Shown: positions 48,249 to 57,010, counted from the first letter of the stretch. The stretch is 64,000 bases of DNA from Micropruina glycogenica (GCF_039524395.1 NZ_BAAAGO010000031.1); one strand, 5' to 3'. Notes: a model not told the origin generated them from the sequence alone. Numbers and translations: made by a program.

Positions 48249-48431
48249 TCAGCGTTCGGCTCGGCGCCGCTTCGACTCACGACGACGGTGCCTGGCCCAC
48301 TCGTCGGCCAGATCGGGATCGTTCTTCACCAGGTACACCAGGCCGCAGTTGTGCGGGCCGTCCGCCCCCGGGTAGCACAGCGTGCAGGGCTCGCCGACTC
48401 TGATCGGGCATGTGGGTTGTGGCGTGGGCAC
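48249..48431 (-). CDS. Small Cys-rich conserved protein (DUF6767-like)
   Basis: A 60-residue protein with CPIRVGEPCTLCYPGADGPH plus NCGLVYLVKNDPDLADE and a basic tail (RHRRRESKRRRAER). Five cysteines in the first half suggest a zinc- or disulfide-stabilised fold. The pattern is typical of a small conserved actinobacterial family. Start ATG 48429-48431. Function unknown. Confidence 0.68.
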   Translation of the reverse strand: MPTPQPTCPIRVGEPCTLCYPGADGPHNCGLVYLVKNDPDLADEWARHRRRESKRRRAER

Positions 48432-48473
48432 AGGTTTACCTCGTGACCATTGTACGCCGCATGATCAGGCTCG

Positions 48474-48537
48474 CTGATTGAGCTCGTCGAAAGCCCCTCT
48501 CAGCCGCAGGGTGTGTCGACAGGCTCGGCCAGCGATC
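48474..48537. repeat. Family B palindrome
   Basis: TTGAGCTCGTCGAAAGCCCC on the left and GTGTCGACAGGCTCGGCCAG on the right, just downstream of dapC, beside its stop codon. Confidence 0.7.
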
Positions 48538-48548
48538 AGCAGAGCGGC

Positions 48549-49646
48549 TCAGAAGGTGAGGCGAGCAACGGCGGCCGCGATGCGCTCGTCGGTGGCGGTG
48601 AGCGCCACCCTGACGTGTTGGTCTGAGAAGGCGCCGTAGAAGTCGCCAGGGGCCACCAGAATGCCGTGCTCGGCCAGCCAGTCGACGCTGTCGCGGCACG
48701 GTTCGTCGCGCGTGCACCACAGGTACAGCGAGCCCTCGGAATGCTCGATGCGAAAACCGGCCGCCTCGAGCGCCGGGCGTAGTGCCTCGCGCCGGCGCAG
48801 GTAGCGCTCACGTTGCTCGATGACGTGCTGCTGGTCGCCCAGCAGGGCCGTCATGGCCGCCTGCACGGGCGCCGGCACCATGCCGCCGGCATGCTTGCGA
48901 ACCTCGCGCAGGTCGCTGACCAGGTCGGGGTCGCCGGCGACGAAGCCCGCCCGGTACCCGGCCGCGTTCGAACGCTTCGACAGCGCGTGCAATGCCAACA
49001 GCCCCTCCAGCGACCCCCCGTTGACGCTGGGGTGCAGAATCGAGACCGGCTCGGCGGTCCACCCGAACTCGCCGTAGCACTCGTCCGCGGCCAGCACCGA
49101 ACCACGCTCGCGGCAGTAGCGCACCCAGTCGGCCAACTGCTCGGGCGACATGATCGAGCCGTGCGGGTTGGCCGGCGAGTTGATCCAGACCAGCGCCGGG
49201 TTCTCGGCCACGATTCTGTTCGGGTCGTCGCACGGATACACCCAGGTTTCGACCAGCCGGGCACCCACCTCGTAGGTGGGGTAGGCGATCTCGGGAATCA
49301 CCACCAGATCGTCTTCACCGAGCCCCAGCAGAAACGGTAACTGAGCGACGAACTCTTTGGTGCCGATCACCGGCAGCACCGAGTCGTCGGTCAGCTCGAC
49401 GCCGCCCCAGCGCTTGGTCAGGTAGCCACGAATCGCGGCACGCAACTCGGGGGTGCCCCACACCGTCGGGTAGCCGGGCGCGTTCGCGGCCTCGATCAAG
49501 GCCCGCTGCCCCAGTTCGGGGGTGGGGTCGACCGGGGTGCCGACGGACAGGTCGACGATGCCGTCCGGATGCTGGTGGGCGCGTTGCTTGGCGCCCGCCA
49601 GAGTGTTCCAGGGGAAGTCGGGCAGGCTGCGGTCGTGAACGCTCAC
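48549..49646 (-). CDS. dapC: N-succinyl-diaminopimelate aminotransferase
   Basis: PLP aminotransferase of the DAP pathway, 365 residues. Motifs: DLSVGTPVDPTPE, YPTVWGTPELRAAI, INSPANPHGSIMS, AADECYGEFGW and the PLP lysine in HALSKRSNAAGYRAGFVAGD (SKRSN). Start is GTG 49644-49646, overlapping the fdxA stop by 4 nt (GTGA), so the pair is translationally coupled. The fdxA-dapC arrangement is conserved in actinobacteria. Confidence 0.95.
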   Translation of the reverse strand: MSVHDRSLPDFPWNTLAGAKQRAHQHPDGIVDLSVGTPVDPTPELGQRALIEAANAPGYPTVWGTPELRAAIRGYLTKRWGGVELTDDSVLPVIGTKEFVAQLPFLLGLGEDDLVVIPEIAYPTYEVGARLVETWVYPCDDPNRIVAENPALVWINSPANPHGSIMSPEQLADWVRYCRERGSVLAADECYGEFGWTAEPVSILHPSVNGGSLEGLLALHALSKRSNAAGYRAGFVAGDPDLVSDLREVRKHAGGMVPAPVQAAMTALLGDQQHVIEQRERYLRRREALRPALEAAGFRIEHSEGSLYLWCTRDEPCRDSVDWLAEHGILVAPGDFYGAFSDQHVRVALTATDERIAAAVARLTF

Positions 49647-49963
49647 TCGCCCTGGGGCGGCAGGTCGACCACGTAGGGGTGGTCGGCGTCGATCGGACCC
49701 TGCCGGGCCGCACCGCCGGGCGAACCGATGGAGTCGAAGAAGTTCACGTTGACGTCGTAGAACACCTTCTGATCGGCCGGCACGTCGTCTTCGTAGTAGA
49801 TCGCCTCGACCGGGCAGACCGGCTCGCAGGCACCGCAGTCGACGCACTCGTCGGGCTGGATGTACAGCATCCGGTTGCCCTCGTAGATGCAATCCACGGG
49901 ACACTCCTCAACGCAGGCCAGGTCTTTCACGTCGACGCAGGGCTGCGTGATGATGTACGTCAC
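49643..49963 (-). CDS. fdxA: Seven-iron ferredoxin
   Basis: A 106-residue electron carrier. The N-terminal cluster block CVDVKDLACVEECPVDCIYEG has the spacing for a [3Fe-4S] cluster and one ligand of the second; CVDCGACEPVCPVEAI gives the [4Fe-4S] set. The C-terminal extension (FYDVNVNFFDSIGSPGGA) matches mycobacterial FdxA/FdxC types. Start GTG 49961-49963. It is co-transcribed with dapC. Confidence 0.95.
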   Translation of the reverse strand: MTYIITQPCVDVKDLACVEECPVDCIYEGNRMLYIQPDECVDCGACEPVCPVEAIYYEDDVPADQKVFYDVNVNFFDSIGSPGGAARQGPIDADHPYVVDLPPQGE

Positions 49964-50028
49964 TTCGAGTCCTTTCGAATGTCGTGCTTCGGATCGACAC
50001 TCTACCGCGCACACCCTGACACGAAACG

Positions 50029-50514
50029 ATGGTGCCCATGGACGCTATCCGCCGGCTGAACCCGCCGCTGCGCACGGGCGAGCGGGTCACGCTGCGCGTG
50101 GTTGATCCGGCCCGCGACCTGATCGGGTTCGTCACGTGCCTTGCACCGCTCACCATCGAAGACCGGCACGGCCGTCTGCACCAGATCGCGGACGGCACGG
50201 TGCAGGCCGCCCGCCGGGTGGCGCCGGCGCTGGGCCGCGACCCCGCGAGCGCGCCCAGAGAGCTGCTCGACGAGCTGGCCGACCGAGCGGGAATCGCGGG
50301 TGAACCGGCGCTGCACCGCATCAGCGACCTGCTGGCCGGATTGGAGGCGCCGGCGCAGGTGTTCACCGAACGGGGCACCTGGGTACACGGCAATGCCCGC
50401 GCCAGGGTCGAGGGCGAATGGCTCACCACGAACGTCACGGACCCCGACCTCTTGGCCGCGTTGTGCTGGTGGGCTACCCGGCAGAACGCCCGCAGCGTGC
50501 AGGTTCGGGGCTGA
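50029..50514 (+). CDS. N-terminal domain of a GNAT-associated protein, acetyltransferase domain absent
   Basis: A 161-residue protein. The first about 65 residues (RLNPPLRTGERVTLRVVDPA ... RHGRLHQIADGTVQAARRVA) match the SH3-like N-domain usually fused to an acetyltransferase in genes next to fdxA in actinobacteria. After a helical linker, AQVFTERGTWVHGNARARVE starts the segment that normally leads into the GNAT fold, but the frame stops soon after (ARSVQVRG). No acetyl-CoA-binding motif exists here or in the 80 bp following. It may be a truncated gene or a stand-alone domain. Start ATG 50029 (or 50038). Confidence 0.6.
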   Translation: MVPMDAIRRLNPPLRTGERVTLRVVDPARDLIGFVTCLAPLTIEDRHGRLHQIADGTVQAARRVAPALGRDPASAPRELLDELADRAGIAGEPALHRISDLLAGLEAPAQVFTERGTWVHGNARARVEGEWLTTNVTDPDLLAALCWWATRQNARSVQVRG

Positions 50515-50596
50515 CCAAGCTGCCCCGTCGACTCTCTGTTGAGCGCGTGGACTGCGAATGCCGCCGGAGGTGATGACGGACTGAGCGATGACGAAG

Positions 50597-51150
50597 CTAG
50601 GCCCGCCGCCGGTCGCCCAGGGCGTCGATGGCGGCCAGGTCGGCGATCTGGCCCGGAATACGCAGGCGATAGCCGGGCACCACGGCCAGCAGCAGGGAAC
50701 CGAGCCACGACGCCGCGGGCGGCATGCCCACCACGTCGCGATGAAAGGTGACCATTGCCCGCACGAGCCGGCCGTCGGTCAGTTGGCGCCGCGCCCGCAC
50801 CAGTGCGTCGCCCCCCGGTGGGCGCAGGGTCGTTGATCGGCGCCTCGACACGACCGCCGCACGATAGAGCCCCGGCTCGGCCGGCAAGCACTCCAGGGCG
50901 AGCACGCCGCCGGACGGATGACCCGAGCAGTTCGACCTCGCCGCTCAGGGCCGTGGCCAAGGCGGCGACGTCGCGCGCCTCGTCGGCCATCGTCCAGCCG
51001 AACGGGTCGCCCAGCCCGGGTCGATAGAACCGCCGGACGAACCTGACCACCCGGCGCTGCGCGGCCAGGTACGCGACCGTGGAGTCCCACCCGCGGCCGC
51101 GGTAGTCGATACCGCCGGCGACCAGCGGCGGCCCGTCGCCGGTGACGGTC
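50597..51150 (-). pseudogene. Alpha/beta-hydrolase gene with frameshifts
   Basis: Frames spliced together read TGDGPPLVAGGIDYRGRGWD, then RRFYRPGLGDPFGWTMADE, a frameshift near the nucleophile elbow (LLG then HPSGGVLALECLPAEPGLY), and another shift before and after EAPINDPAPTGG. The rest is ALVRARRQLTDGRLVRAMVT and FHRDVVGMPPAASWLGSLLL, ending with TAG at 50597-50599. The elbow has an inserted T and Pro where the family has the nucleophile Ser (GHSSGG). Several frameshifts plus a short C-terminus show the gene is broken. Two of the three reading frames carry parts. Confidence 0.72.
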
Positions 51151-51175
51151 GCCCGCTCGCGGGCGATGGACTGCG

Positions 51176-51236
51176 TTGGTCGAGCCCGTCGAGACCCAGC
51201 CGGATCTCGACACGCTCGATCGACGACACGCGCGAT
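51176..51236. repeat. Family B palindrome
   Basis: TGGTCGAGCCCGTCGAGACC on the left and TCTCGACACGCTCGATCGAC on the right, between the hydrolase pseudogene and folD. Confidence 0.75.
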
Positions 51237-51252
51237 CGACGCGGCCAACCGG

Positions 51253-52113
51253 TCAGGCGCGCGCTCGCCGCTCGGCCGCCTCGACGCAGTTGCGAAACAG
51301 CATCGCGATCGTGGTGGGCCCGACACCGCCGACCCGCGGGGTGATCCAGCCGGCCACCTCGTTGCAGGCCTCGTCGACGTCGGGCAGCAGCTTCTTGCCC
51401 TCGTAGCGAACGCCCCCGCCGACCACCACGCGTCCGGGCGTGATGTGTTCGGGACGCAGAATGCCGGGCACCCCCGCCGCGGCGATCACGATGTCGGCGC
51501 GCCGGGTGTAGTCGGCCCAGTTCGGCACCCCGGTGTGCACCACGGTGACTGCCGCGTTGCCGCCGGGGCGCTTCAACGACAGCAGCATCGACAGCGGACG
51601 ACCGAGCGTGAAGCCGCGGCCCAGCACCACCACGTCACGCCCGGCGACGGGGATCTCATAGTGCAGCAGCAGCGCCTCGATGCCCGCCGGAGTGCAGGGC
51701 AGCGGCCCGGCCATGCCCAGGGCGAGCCGGCCCATGTTCATCGGGTGCGCGCCGTCGGCGTCTTTGTCGGGGTCGAGTTCGGTGAGCGCCGCCTCGTAGT
51801 CGAGGTGGGGCGGAATCGGGTGTTGAATCAGTACCGCGTCGACCTCGTCGTCGGTGTTGAAGTCGCGAATCGCGGCCACCAGGTCGGCCTGCGATGCGTC
51901 GTCGTCCAGATGCACGTGCCGGCCACCGAACCCCAGGGAAGCGGCCCGGTCCTGCTTCATGCGAATGTAGCCGGCCGAGGCCGACTCGTTGCCCACCAGG
52001 ATCGTGCCCAGGCCGGGGTTCCTGCCCCCGGCTCGCAGCGCGGCGACCCGCGGTTCGAGGTCGGCGAAGACGGCATCGGCCACCGGTTTGCCCGGCATCA
52101 TCACGGCGCTCAC
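51253..52113 (-). CDS. folD: Methylenetetrahydrofolate dehydrogenase/cyclohydrolase
   Basis: Interconverts folate one-carbon units. The 286-residue product shows NESASAGYIRMKQDRAASLG, with Tyr and the catalytic Lys, DAVLIQHPIPPHLD, DKDADGAHPMNMGRLALG, the NADP-binding VVLGRGFTLGRPLSMLL and the end VGGVGPTTIAMLFRNCV. The YIRMK lysine and the QHPIP/DxDG set are conserved. Start is ATG 52111-52113; a second ATG 12 nt inside is possible. No other folate gene is adjacent. Confidence 0.95.
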   Translation of the reverse strand: MSAVMMPGKPVADAVFADLEPRVAALRAGGRNPGLGTILVGNESASAGYIRMKQDRAASLGFGGRHVHLDDDASQADLVAAIRDFNTDDEVDAVLIQHPIPPHLDYEAALTELDPDKDADGAHPMNMGRLALGMAGPLPCTPAGIEALLLHYEIPVAGRDVVVLGRGFTLGRPLSMLLSLKRPGGNAAVTVVHTGVPNWADYTRRADIVIAAAGVPGILRPEHITPGRVVVGGGVRYEGKKLLPDVDEACNEVAGWITPRVGGVGPTTIAMLFRNCVEAAERRARA

Positions 52114-52188
52114 GTCGCATCAGCCTACGGGCTGTGCGTGAGTCGTCCGACCGCGCTGGTTTCTGAGACGCCCGGATCGAGCAGGATT

Positions 52189-52255
52189 CGGGGACGGGTT
52201 CCCAGATCCGGATCACAGCATGTGATCACAGAATGTGATCACAGAACCCGTCCCG
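52189..52255. repeat. Family C-like inverted pair around GATCACA palindromes
   Basis: CGGGGACGGGTTC at 52189-52201 is mirrored by GAACCCGTCCCG at 52244-52255. Between them the sequence ATGTGATCACAGA is repeated in tandem (52210-52244), giving overlapping TGTGATCACA palindromes. It lies in the 150-bp gap upstream of folD, after the VanW gene. Confidence 0.75.
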
Positions 52256-52263
52256 GTTTCTGC

Positions 52264-53958
52264 TCAGGGCTTCTTGCCGCACACCACGGGGGTCAGGGTG
52301 TTGTAGCGCCAGAAGAACGGCTCGCTCTTGATCAACTTGCCGTCGCGGTAGAACAGCCGCTTGTAGCGCACGTCGAAACCGCTCATCGCACTCTGCGCCA
52401 CACAGCCGGGCGAGTCGTCGTACTGGGTCGCGCCGGGCGAGCGGTAGTTGCTGCGTACGGGGGTGGACGCCTTGATCGTGTACCGCTTGGTCGACCACAC
52501 CCGCACCGTCACCGAGCCGGTCTGGCCGACCTTGCCGGTGGTCCAGGCCTGCAGCACCACGCCGTAGGGCGAGTCGTTGCGAAACTTCATGTCGACGCTC
52601 TGCCAGTCGAGGGTGGCCTCTCGACCGACCGGGTACCGACTGAAGTACAGCGAGTGCGGCTTGTGGTACACGTCTTCGAGGCCCGCGAAGAAGATCGCAT
52701 TGAAGGTGGTCGTGGTGACCTGGCTGATGCCGCCACCCAGCAGGGTCTTGATCTTGCCGCCCTCGATGCCGCCGCCGGCCATCCAGCCCGCCGCAGCGGT
52801 GCGCTTTCCCAGCGTGGCGTTCATGCTGAACGTCTCACCCGGCTTGAGAAACGTGCCGTTGATCAGCCGAGCGGCCTTGCCGATGTTGTTCACCCGGTAC
52901 GCCGACCCGGGAAAGTAAGTGGTGAACGTGCCGGTGATCTGCTTCACGCCGAGCTTCTTGGCGTCGTCGGTGGTGAAGTCGGCCTTGCGCACCGTTGCGG
53001 CCACGGTGACGCTGCGTCCCTTCGGTTCGGCGAGCACGCCGGTGGCTGCCGTGGCGAGCGCGGCCGGGTCGAGGCCGATGCCGTCGACGGACGCGATGAT
53101 CTTCGGCTTGCCGTTCGCGATGGTGATGTCGGCGTTTTTCGGCTGCTTCAGACCGAGCTCCTTGATCTGATTCGCGGCGGCGGCGACGAGCTTGTCGGCG
53201 TTCAGCTTGGGCTGCAACGTGCCGTCGGCGGGCACGAACGACAGCCCGGCCGCGATCATCGCCGGGGTGAGTTCGAACGAGCCGGACGATCCCGTCTTGA
53301 CCGTGATGCCCGAGGCCAGCGCAGCCTTGCCCACCCCCGCCGCCACCTCGTCGGCCTCGGCCGTGGTGATCTCGGGTTCGACGCTGCTCACCACGGCGTC
53401 GATGCTGGTGGCGGCGAGAAACCCGGACGCCACGGCGTCCGCGGTCTGGGGCTGTTGCACCGCGAGCCCGGGCTTTGCCTCGGCGCGGTCGATGGCGGTC
53501 TTGCGCACGGTCAGCGCCGCATTCACCGGGACGGTGTCTGCGCGTTCGGCCAGAGCGGCCACGGCGGCGGTCAGTGTGGCCGCGTCACGGGTGACCACCG
53601 CCGGCTGGTCGCCACCACCGGTGAGCACGGTGACGATGTGGGCCGGATGCCAGCTTCGTCCGGCACCGGCGCCGGCGACGCTGGCGGAGTAGTCGACGCC
53701 CAGACCGAGCTCGGCCGCGGTGGTGGTCAGCCGCTCAGCCCCGGCGGTTACGGTGAGTGGTCGGGTGAGCCGCGGCTCCAGCTCGAACTGCAGCTTGGCG
53801 ACCGCGGCGTCGGAGGTCAGCCCGCCGATCGGCACCCCCGACACCGACGCGTTGCGCGGGGTGTTCTCACCGGCCAGCGCGTAACCCGCGGCGTAAGCGC
53901 CGCCGGCGAGCACGAGAGCACCACCGACGATCCATAGCGTTACGGTCTTGGCGCTCAA
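52264..53958 (-). CDS. VanW-family envelope protein with peptidoglycan-binding-like domains
   Basis: A 564-residue protein. An N-terminal transmembrane segment (LWIVGGALVLAGGAYAAGYAL), then two copies of a PG_binding_4-like domain (residues about 45-340), and the VanW domain: FSMNATLGKRTAAAGWMAGG, GGGISQVTTTTFNAIFFAGL, YFSRYPVGREATLDW. This architecture is common in actinobacteria; VanW proteins act in envelope biology but the reaction is unknown. Start is TTG 53956-53958, the only fitting start after GAGGTGG. Confidence 0.88.
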   Translation of the reverse strand: MSAKTVTLWIVGGALVLAGGAYAAGYALAGENTPRNASVSGVPIGGLTSDAAVAKLQFELEPRLTRPLTVTAGAERLTTTAAELGLGVDYSASVAGAGAGRSWHPAHIVTVLTGGGDQPAVVTRDAATLTAAVAALAERADTVPVNAALTVRKTAIDRAEAKPGLAVQQPQTADAVASGFLAATSIDAVVSSVEPEITTAEADEVAAGVGKAALASGITVKTGSSGSFELTPAMIAAGLSFVPADGTLQPKLNADKLVAAAANQIKELGLKQPKNADITIANGKPKIIASVDGIGLDPAALATAATGVLAEPKGRSVTVAATVRKADFTTDDAKKLGVKQITGTFTTYFPGSAYRVNNIGKAARLINGTFLKPGETFSMNATLGKRTAAAGWMAGGGIEGGKIKTLLGGGISQVTTTTFNAIFFAGLEDVYHKPHSLYFSRYPVGREATLDWQSVDMKFRNDSPYGVVLQAWTTGKVGQTGSVTVRVWSTKRYTIKASTPVRSNYRSPGATQYDDSPGCVAQSAMSGFDVRYKRLFYRDGKLIKSEPFFWRYNTLTPVVCGKKP

Positions 53959-54088
53959 CGGTGTCCACCTCGGCGATCGGGGTCGGCATCAGGGCTCCCC
54001 ATCGTAGGCGACGCGCAGCGACTTCCTGGAAGCATCGTCGAACGACCGCGCCCACCCCCGGGTGAACGCAGACCGGCCGCAGAATCTA

Positions 54089-54270
54089 TCGTCAAATGAC
54101 GACCGATCTGGACGCCCTCAACCCTCACGCGCGTCGGGTGGGCTGAAGATCCGTCGTCATTTTGCGAGCATCGGGAAACGACGGTGGACGTCGCGTGACC
54201 CAAGCCGGTTTGACGGAGTCAACGAATGTCCCGGTTCGGCCGGGAGATCCCGACGTCCGCCGGGATGACG
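54089..54270. repeat. Long inverted repeat and a family A palindrome
   Basis: In the 355-bp gap between VanW and SppA genes, 54089-54109 (TCGTCAAATGACGACCGATC) and 54147-54167 (ending CGTCGTCATTTTGCGA) form an inverted repeat matching at 19 of 21 positions with a 37-nt loop. A family A palindrome follows at 54242-54270 (GATCCCGACGTCCGCCGGGA). The rest shows no gene. Confidence 0.75.
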
Positions 54271-54313
54271 GATGGGCCGGCGGGAAGACGGAAGTCCGAC
54301 GCGATGAAGGGGC

Positions 54314-56032
54314 CTACCGTCCCTGGCCCGCGTGCAACTCGATGCCGAAGGGCATCGAGAACGCACCGGTGGCGACCAGCCCGAGGCGCGCGGCGGCTGC
54401 TTCGATCACGCCGTCGAGGTCGAGCCGCCGGCTGGGCAGCGACACCGAGGTGGCGATCTGCTCGCTCGACTCGGCGGGCCTGAACTGGCTGAGAAAGCCG
54501 AGCTTCGACACCGACCGCACCGCCACGTCGGCCGGCTTCACCCCGGCCAGTTCGGCCGCCCGGTCGATCGCCAGGCCCATGCCGCCCAGATGGTCGATCA
54601 GGCCGCGTTCCCGGGCGTCCACGCCGGTCCAGACTCGGCCGCGGGCCAGGGGTTCGAGCACCTCGATGGCCATGTGCCGGTCGGTGGCGGCCTTGCCGGT
54701 GAAGTCGACGTAGATCTCGTCCAACCTGCGGTTGAGCGCGGCCCATTGCTCGTCGGTGAACCGGCTGTTCGGCGACAGGTAATCGGCCCACTGGCCGGAA
54801 GTCACGTCGGAAAGCACCAGGCCCAGCTTCTCTTTCAGTTCGGTGATCACGAACTTGCCGGCCAGCACACCGATCGAACCGGTGAGCGTGGTGGGCTGGG
54901 CCACGATCTCGTCGGCCGGCATGGCCACGAAATACCCCCCGGACGCCGCCACGTCGGCCATGCACGCCACCACCGGACGTCCGGCCTCACGCAGCCGCAG
55001 CACCTCGCGGCGAATGGCGTCGGACGCGACGGCTGAGCCGCCGGGTGAGTCGACGCGCAGCACGACCGCCTTGACCGCCGGGTCGGCGGCAGCGGCGCGC
55101 AGGTGGGAGCAGACCACCGACGACGTGGCGCTGGGCTGGCTGGCACCTCCGCCCTGCGGGCGTCCGGTCATGATCGGCCCTCGCACCTCGACCACCGCGA
55201 TGGCGGGCTTGGTGCGGCTCTCGATCAGGTCGCGCACCGGCGAGGCGTGCGAGTGCCGGTGCACGTAGCGCAGCCCGGCTTCGTCGCCCGCCCAGGCGGC
55301 CCGGGCCGCCGCGTAGGCCTCGTCGCGGTAGCCGACCCGGTCGATCAGGCCGTGCTCGACCGCTTCGGCGGCGGTGAGCACGCCGGCGTCGACGGCGGCC
55401 CAGACCTGCTCGACCGTGCGTCCGCGGCGCTGGGCGATCGCGTCGACCGCCCAGTGCGTGATCGAGTTGGTGATCTGCTGCATCATCTCGGCGTTCGCGG
55501 CCGTGATCTCGTGGGCGGCGTAGGTGTCGGCGGCGGTCTTGAACTCTTTGCGCTGCCCGAACTGCGGCTCGACGCCCAGCTTGTCGAAGCCGCCGCGCAG
55601 CAGCGTGATCTGGGCCCGCACGCCGCCCAGCCCGCACTCACCGGTGGGCTGCACCCAGATCTGGTCGGTGTGGGCCGCGAGCACATAGGGCAGCAGTGCG
55701 GTGCCGAACTCGCCGAACGACTCGGTGTGCGCCCAGACCGGCTTGTGTTCGCCGAAGCCTGCGAGCATGTCAGCGAGTTCGCAGCACTGGGCCGCGGTGA
55801 GCTGGCAGGTGCCGATGTGCACCAGCAGGCCGAGCACCGATTCATCGGACGCGGCCTGCCGCAAGCCCTCGCGCAGCGCCTTCATGGTGGGCGCGTTGAC
55901 CAGCTTCAACGCCTCCAGTGGGTTCGCCGGTGCTGCGCTGAGCACGGAAAAGTCGAGATCGAGTTCGAGAATGACGCGATCGCCCACCGGGGACTTGCGA
56001 AACAGAGACGACAGCGTGCCGAAGGGTTGCAT
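54314..56032 (-). CDS. sppA: Signal peptide peptidase SppA, 67-kDa type
   Basis: Degrades leftover signal peptides in or at the membrane. 572 residues with duplicated ClpP-like domains. The catalytic lysine is in the N-terminal copy (GQRKEFKTAADTYA) and the nucleophile serine in the C-terminal copy (MADVAASGGYFVAMPAD), after VVLRVDSPGGSAVASD and before TTLTGSIGVLAGKF. There is no clear N-terminal transmembrane helix (MQPFGTLSSLFRKSP precedes a moderately hydrophobic strand), so attachment to the membrane is uncertain. Start ATG 56030-56032. Confidence 0.93.
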   Translation of the reverse strand: MQPFGTLSSLFRKSPVGDRVILELDLDFSVLSAAPANPLEALKLVNAPTMKALREGLRQAASDESVLGLLVHIGTCQLTAAQCCELADMLAGFGEHKPVWAHTESFGEFGTALLPYVLAAHTDQIWVQPTGECGLGGVRAQITLLRGGFDKLGVEPQFGQRKEFKTAADTYAAHEITAANAEMMQQITNSITHWAVDAIAQRRGRTVEQVWAAVDAGVLTAAEAVEHGLIDRVGYRDEAYAAARAAWAGDEAGLRYVHRHSHASPVRDLIESRTKPAIAVVEVRGPIMTGRPQGGGASQPSATSSVVCSHLRAAAADPAVKAVVLRVDSPGGSAVASDAIRREVLRLREAGRPVVACMADVAASGGYFVAMPADEIVAQPTTLTGSIGVLAGKFVITELKEKLGLVLSDVTSGQWADYLSPNSRFTDEQWAALNRRLDEIYVDFTGKAATDRHMAIEVLEPLARGRVWTGVDARERGLIDHLGGMGLAIDRAAELAGVKPADVAVRSVSKLGFLSQFRPAESSEQIATSVSLPSRRLDLDGVIEAAAARLGLVATGAFSMPFGIELHAGQGR

Positions 56033-56143
56033 GCCGTCCAGCCTAGGTGCAGTGCGGATCGTGCCGGTCGCGCTCCGCCGAGACCGCCGTCGGGCACCGC
56101 GACGTGCAGCCCCGAGCCTGGAATTGCGAGCGATGCGTCTCGA

Positions 56144-56209
56144 GATTACGTCCGATTTCGAGGGCTCGACGCCTGCGCCGCCTCAATCGGGTTCACATCG
56201 GACGTAATC
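56144..56209. repeat. Perfect 13-bp inverted repeat
   Basis: GATTACGTCCGAT (56144-56156) and ATCGGACGTAATC (56197-56209), with a 40-nt loop, 98 bp before the lipoprotein gene start. No copies elsewhere were noticed. Confidence 0.75.
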
Positions 56210-56307
56210 CCGCGACCTCGCACGCAACGCTCGCGGGCGTCTCGACGGGCACCGACCGGCCGGCACGGGCGAGTCGCTGGGCGGTATCGGCGCGTGCGTC
56301 GTTCAGC

Positions 56308-56937
56308 ATGGACTGTGTGACTGCACGTGACTGGCTTCGAACCATCGCCGTGACTGCCGGGGCGGCGCTCGCCGTCACCGGCTGCGCACGAACCCAACCG
56401 GGTGGGGTGGTGGCGCCGTCGCCGGGTGCGAGTGCGTCCGACACCCCGATGGTCGGCGAATCGCCCACCACAACGCCATCGGAGTCCGCGAGCACGTCAC
56501 CCACCGCCGCTACATCGACCTCGCCGACCAGTACTGCCTCGTCGGGGCCGGCGGTGAAGGCCACCGGAACCCTGAAGCTGTTCGCGCCCACCAGCAAGAA
56601 GCTCGCCGGAACCTGCCAGAACAAGGCCGGCGCACCCACGCTGACTGTGGCCGATCGCAAGAACGACTTCTTCCACACCGTCGACGCCGCGGTGGTGCTG
56701 ACCGGTGACAAGTCCGCGGTGTCGACCGTCACGATCGCGCTGGGCGAAGACTCCGACGAGATCACCCGCACGATCACCTACGACGCTGCCAAGCCGACGG
56801 CCGGGGTATCGGCCAAACTGGGCGTCAAGGGCGCGGTCTACACCGTGAGCGGCAAGCTCGCCAATGCCGAAGACGGCACCCCGGCCGGCACGATTCCGGT
56901 GACGCTGGTGATTACCTGCGCGAGCACGAAGTGGTGA
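56308..56937 (+). CDS. Putative secreted lipoprotein with Ser/Thr/Pro linker
   Basis: A 209-residue protein (209 from ATG 56308, or slightly shorter from GTG 56317). The signal sequence WLRTIAVTAGAALAVTGCA has a lipobox (VTGC), so it is likely anchored by lipid on the outside. A Ser/Thr/Pro-rich linker (about 30-70) precedes a beta-strand C-terminal domain (ATGTLKLFAPTSKKLAGTCQ, TVTIALGEDSDEITRTITYD, TCASTKW). Two Cys (AGTCQ and ITCAS) could pair. The domain resembles immunoglobulin-like substrate-binding lipoprotein folds, but no family is recognised. Convergent with the NlpC/P60 gene. Confidence 0.75.
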   Translation: MDCVTARDWLRTIAVTAGAALAVTGCARTQPGGVVAPSPGASASDTPMVGESPTTTPSESASTSPTAATSTSPTSTASSGPAVKATGTLKLFAPTSKKLAGTCQNKAGAPTLTVADRKNDFFHTVDAAVVLTGDKSAVSTVTIALGEDSDEITRTITYDAAKPTAGVSAKLGVKGAVYTVSGKLANAEDGTPAGTIPVTLVITCASTKW

Positions 56938-56955
56938 ACCCGAACCGCTACCGCC

Positions 56956-57010
56956 GAAAGACAGTGTGAGTTAAGGCTTCGTCTGCACTACCCGAACTCA
57001 CACTGTCTTC
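56956..57010. terminator. Long inverted repeat between convergent genes
   Basis: GAAAGACAGTGTGAGTT (56956-56972) and AACTCACACTGTCTTC (56995-57010), 16 bp with one bulge and a 22-nt loop, between the lipoprotein stop and the stop of the NlpC/P60 gene. Probably a two-way transcription end, although it lacks a long T-run. Confidence 0.7.

Noticed and set aside
52210..52244. CRP-like binding sites as a firm call
   Set aside because: The TGTGATCACA palindromes have no spacer like the usual TGTGA-N6-TCACA site and lie inside a repeat element; reported only as a finding.
51142..53937. 931-codon plus-strand frame over folD and the VanW gene
   Set aside because: It covers the opposite strand of two well-supported genes and starts inside the hydrolase pseudogene region; composition is that of antisense GC-rich DNA.
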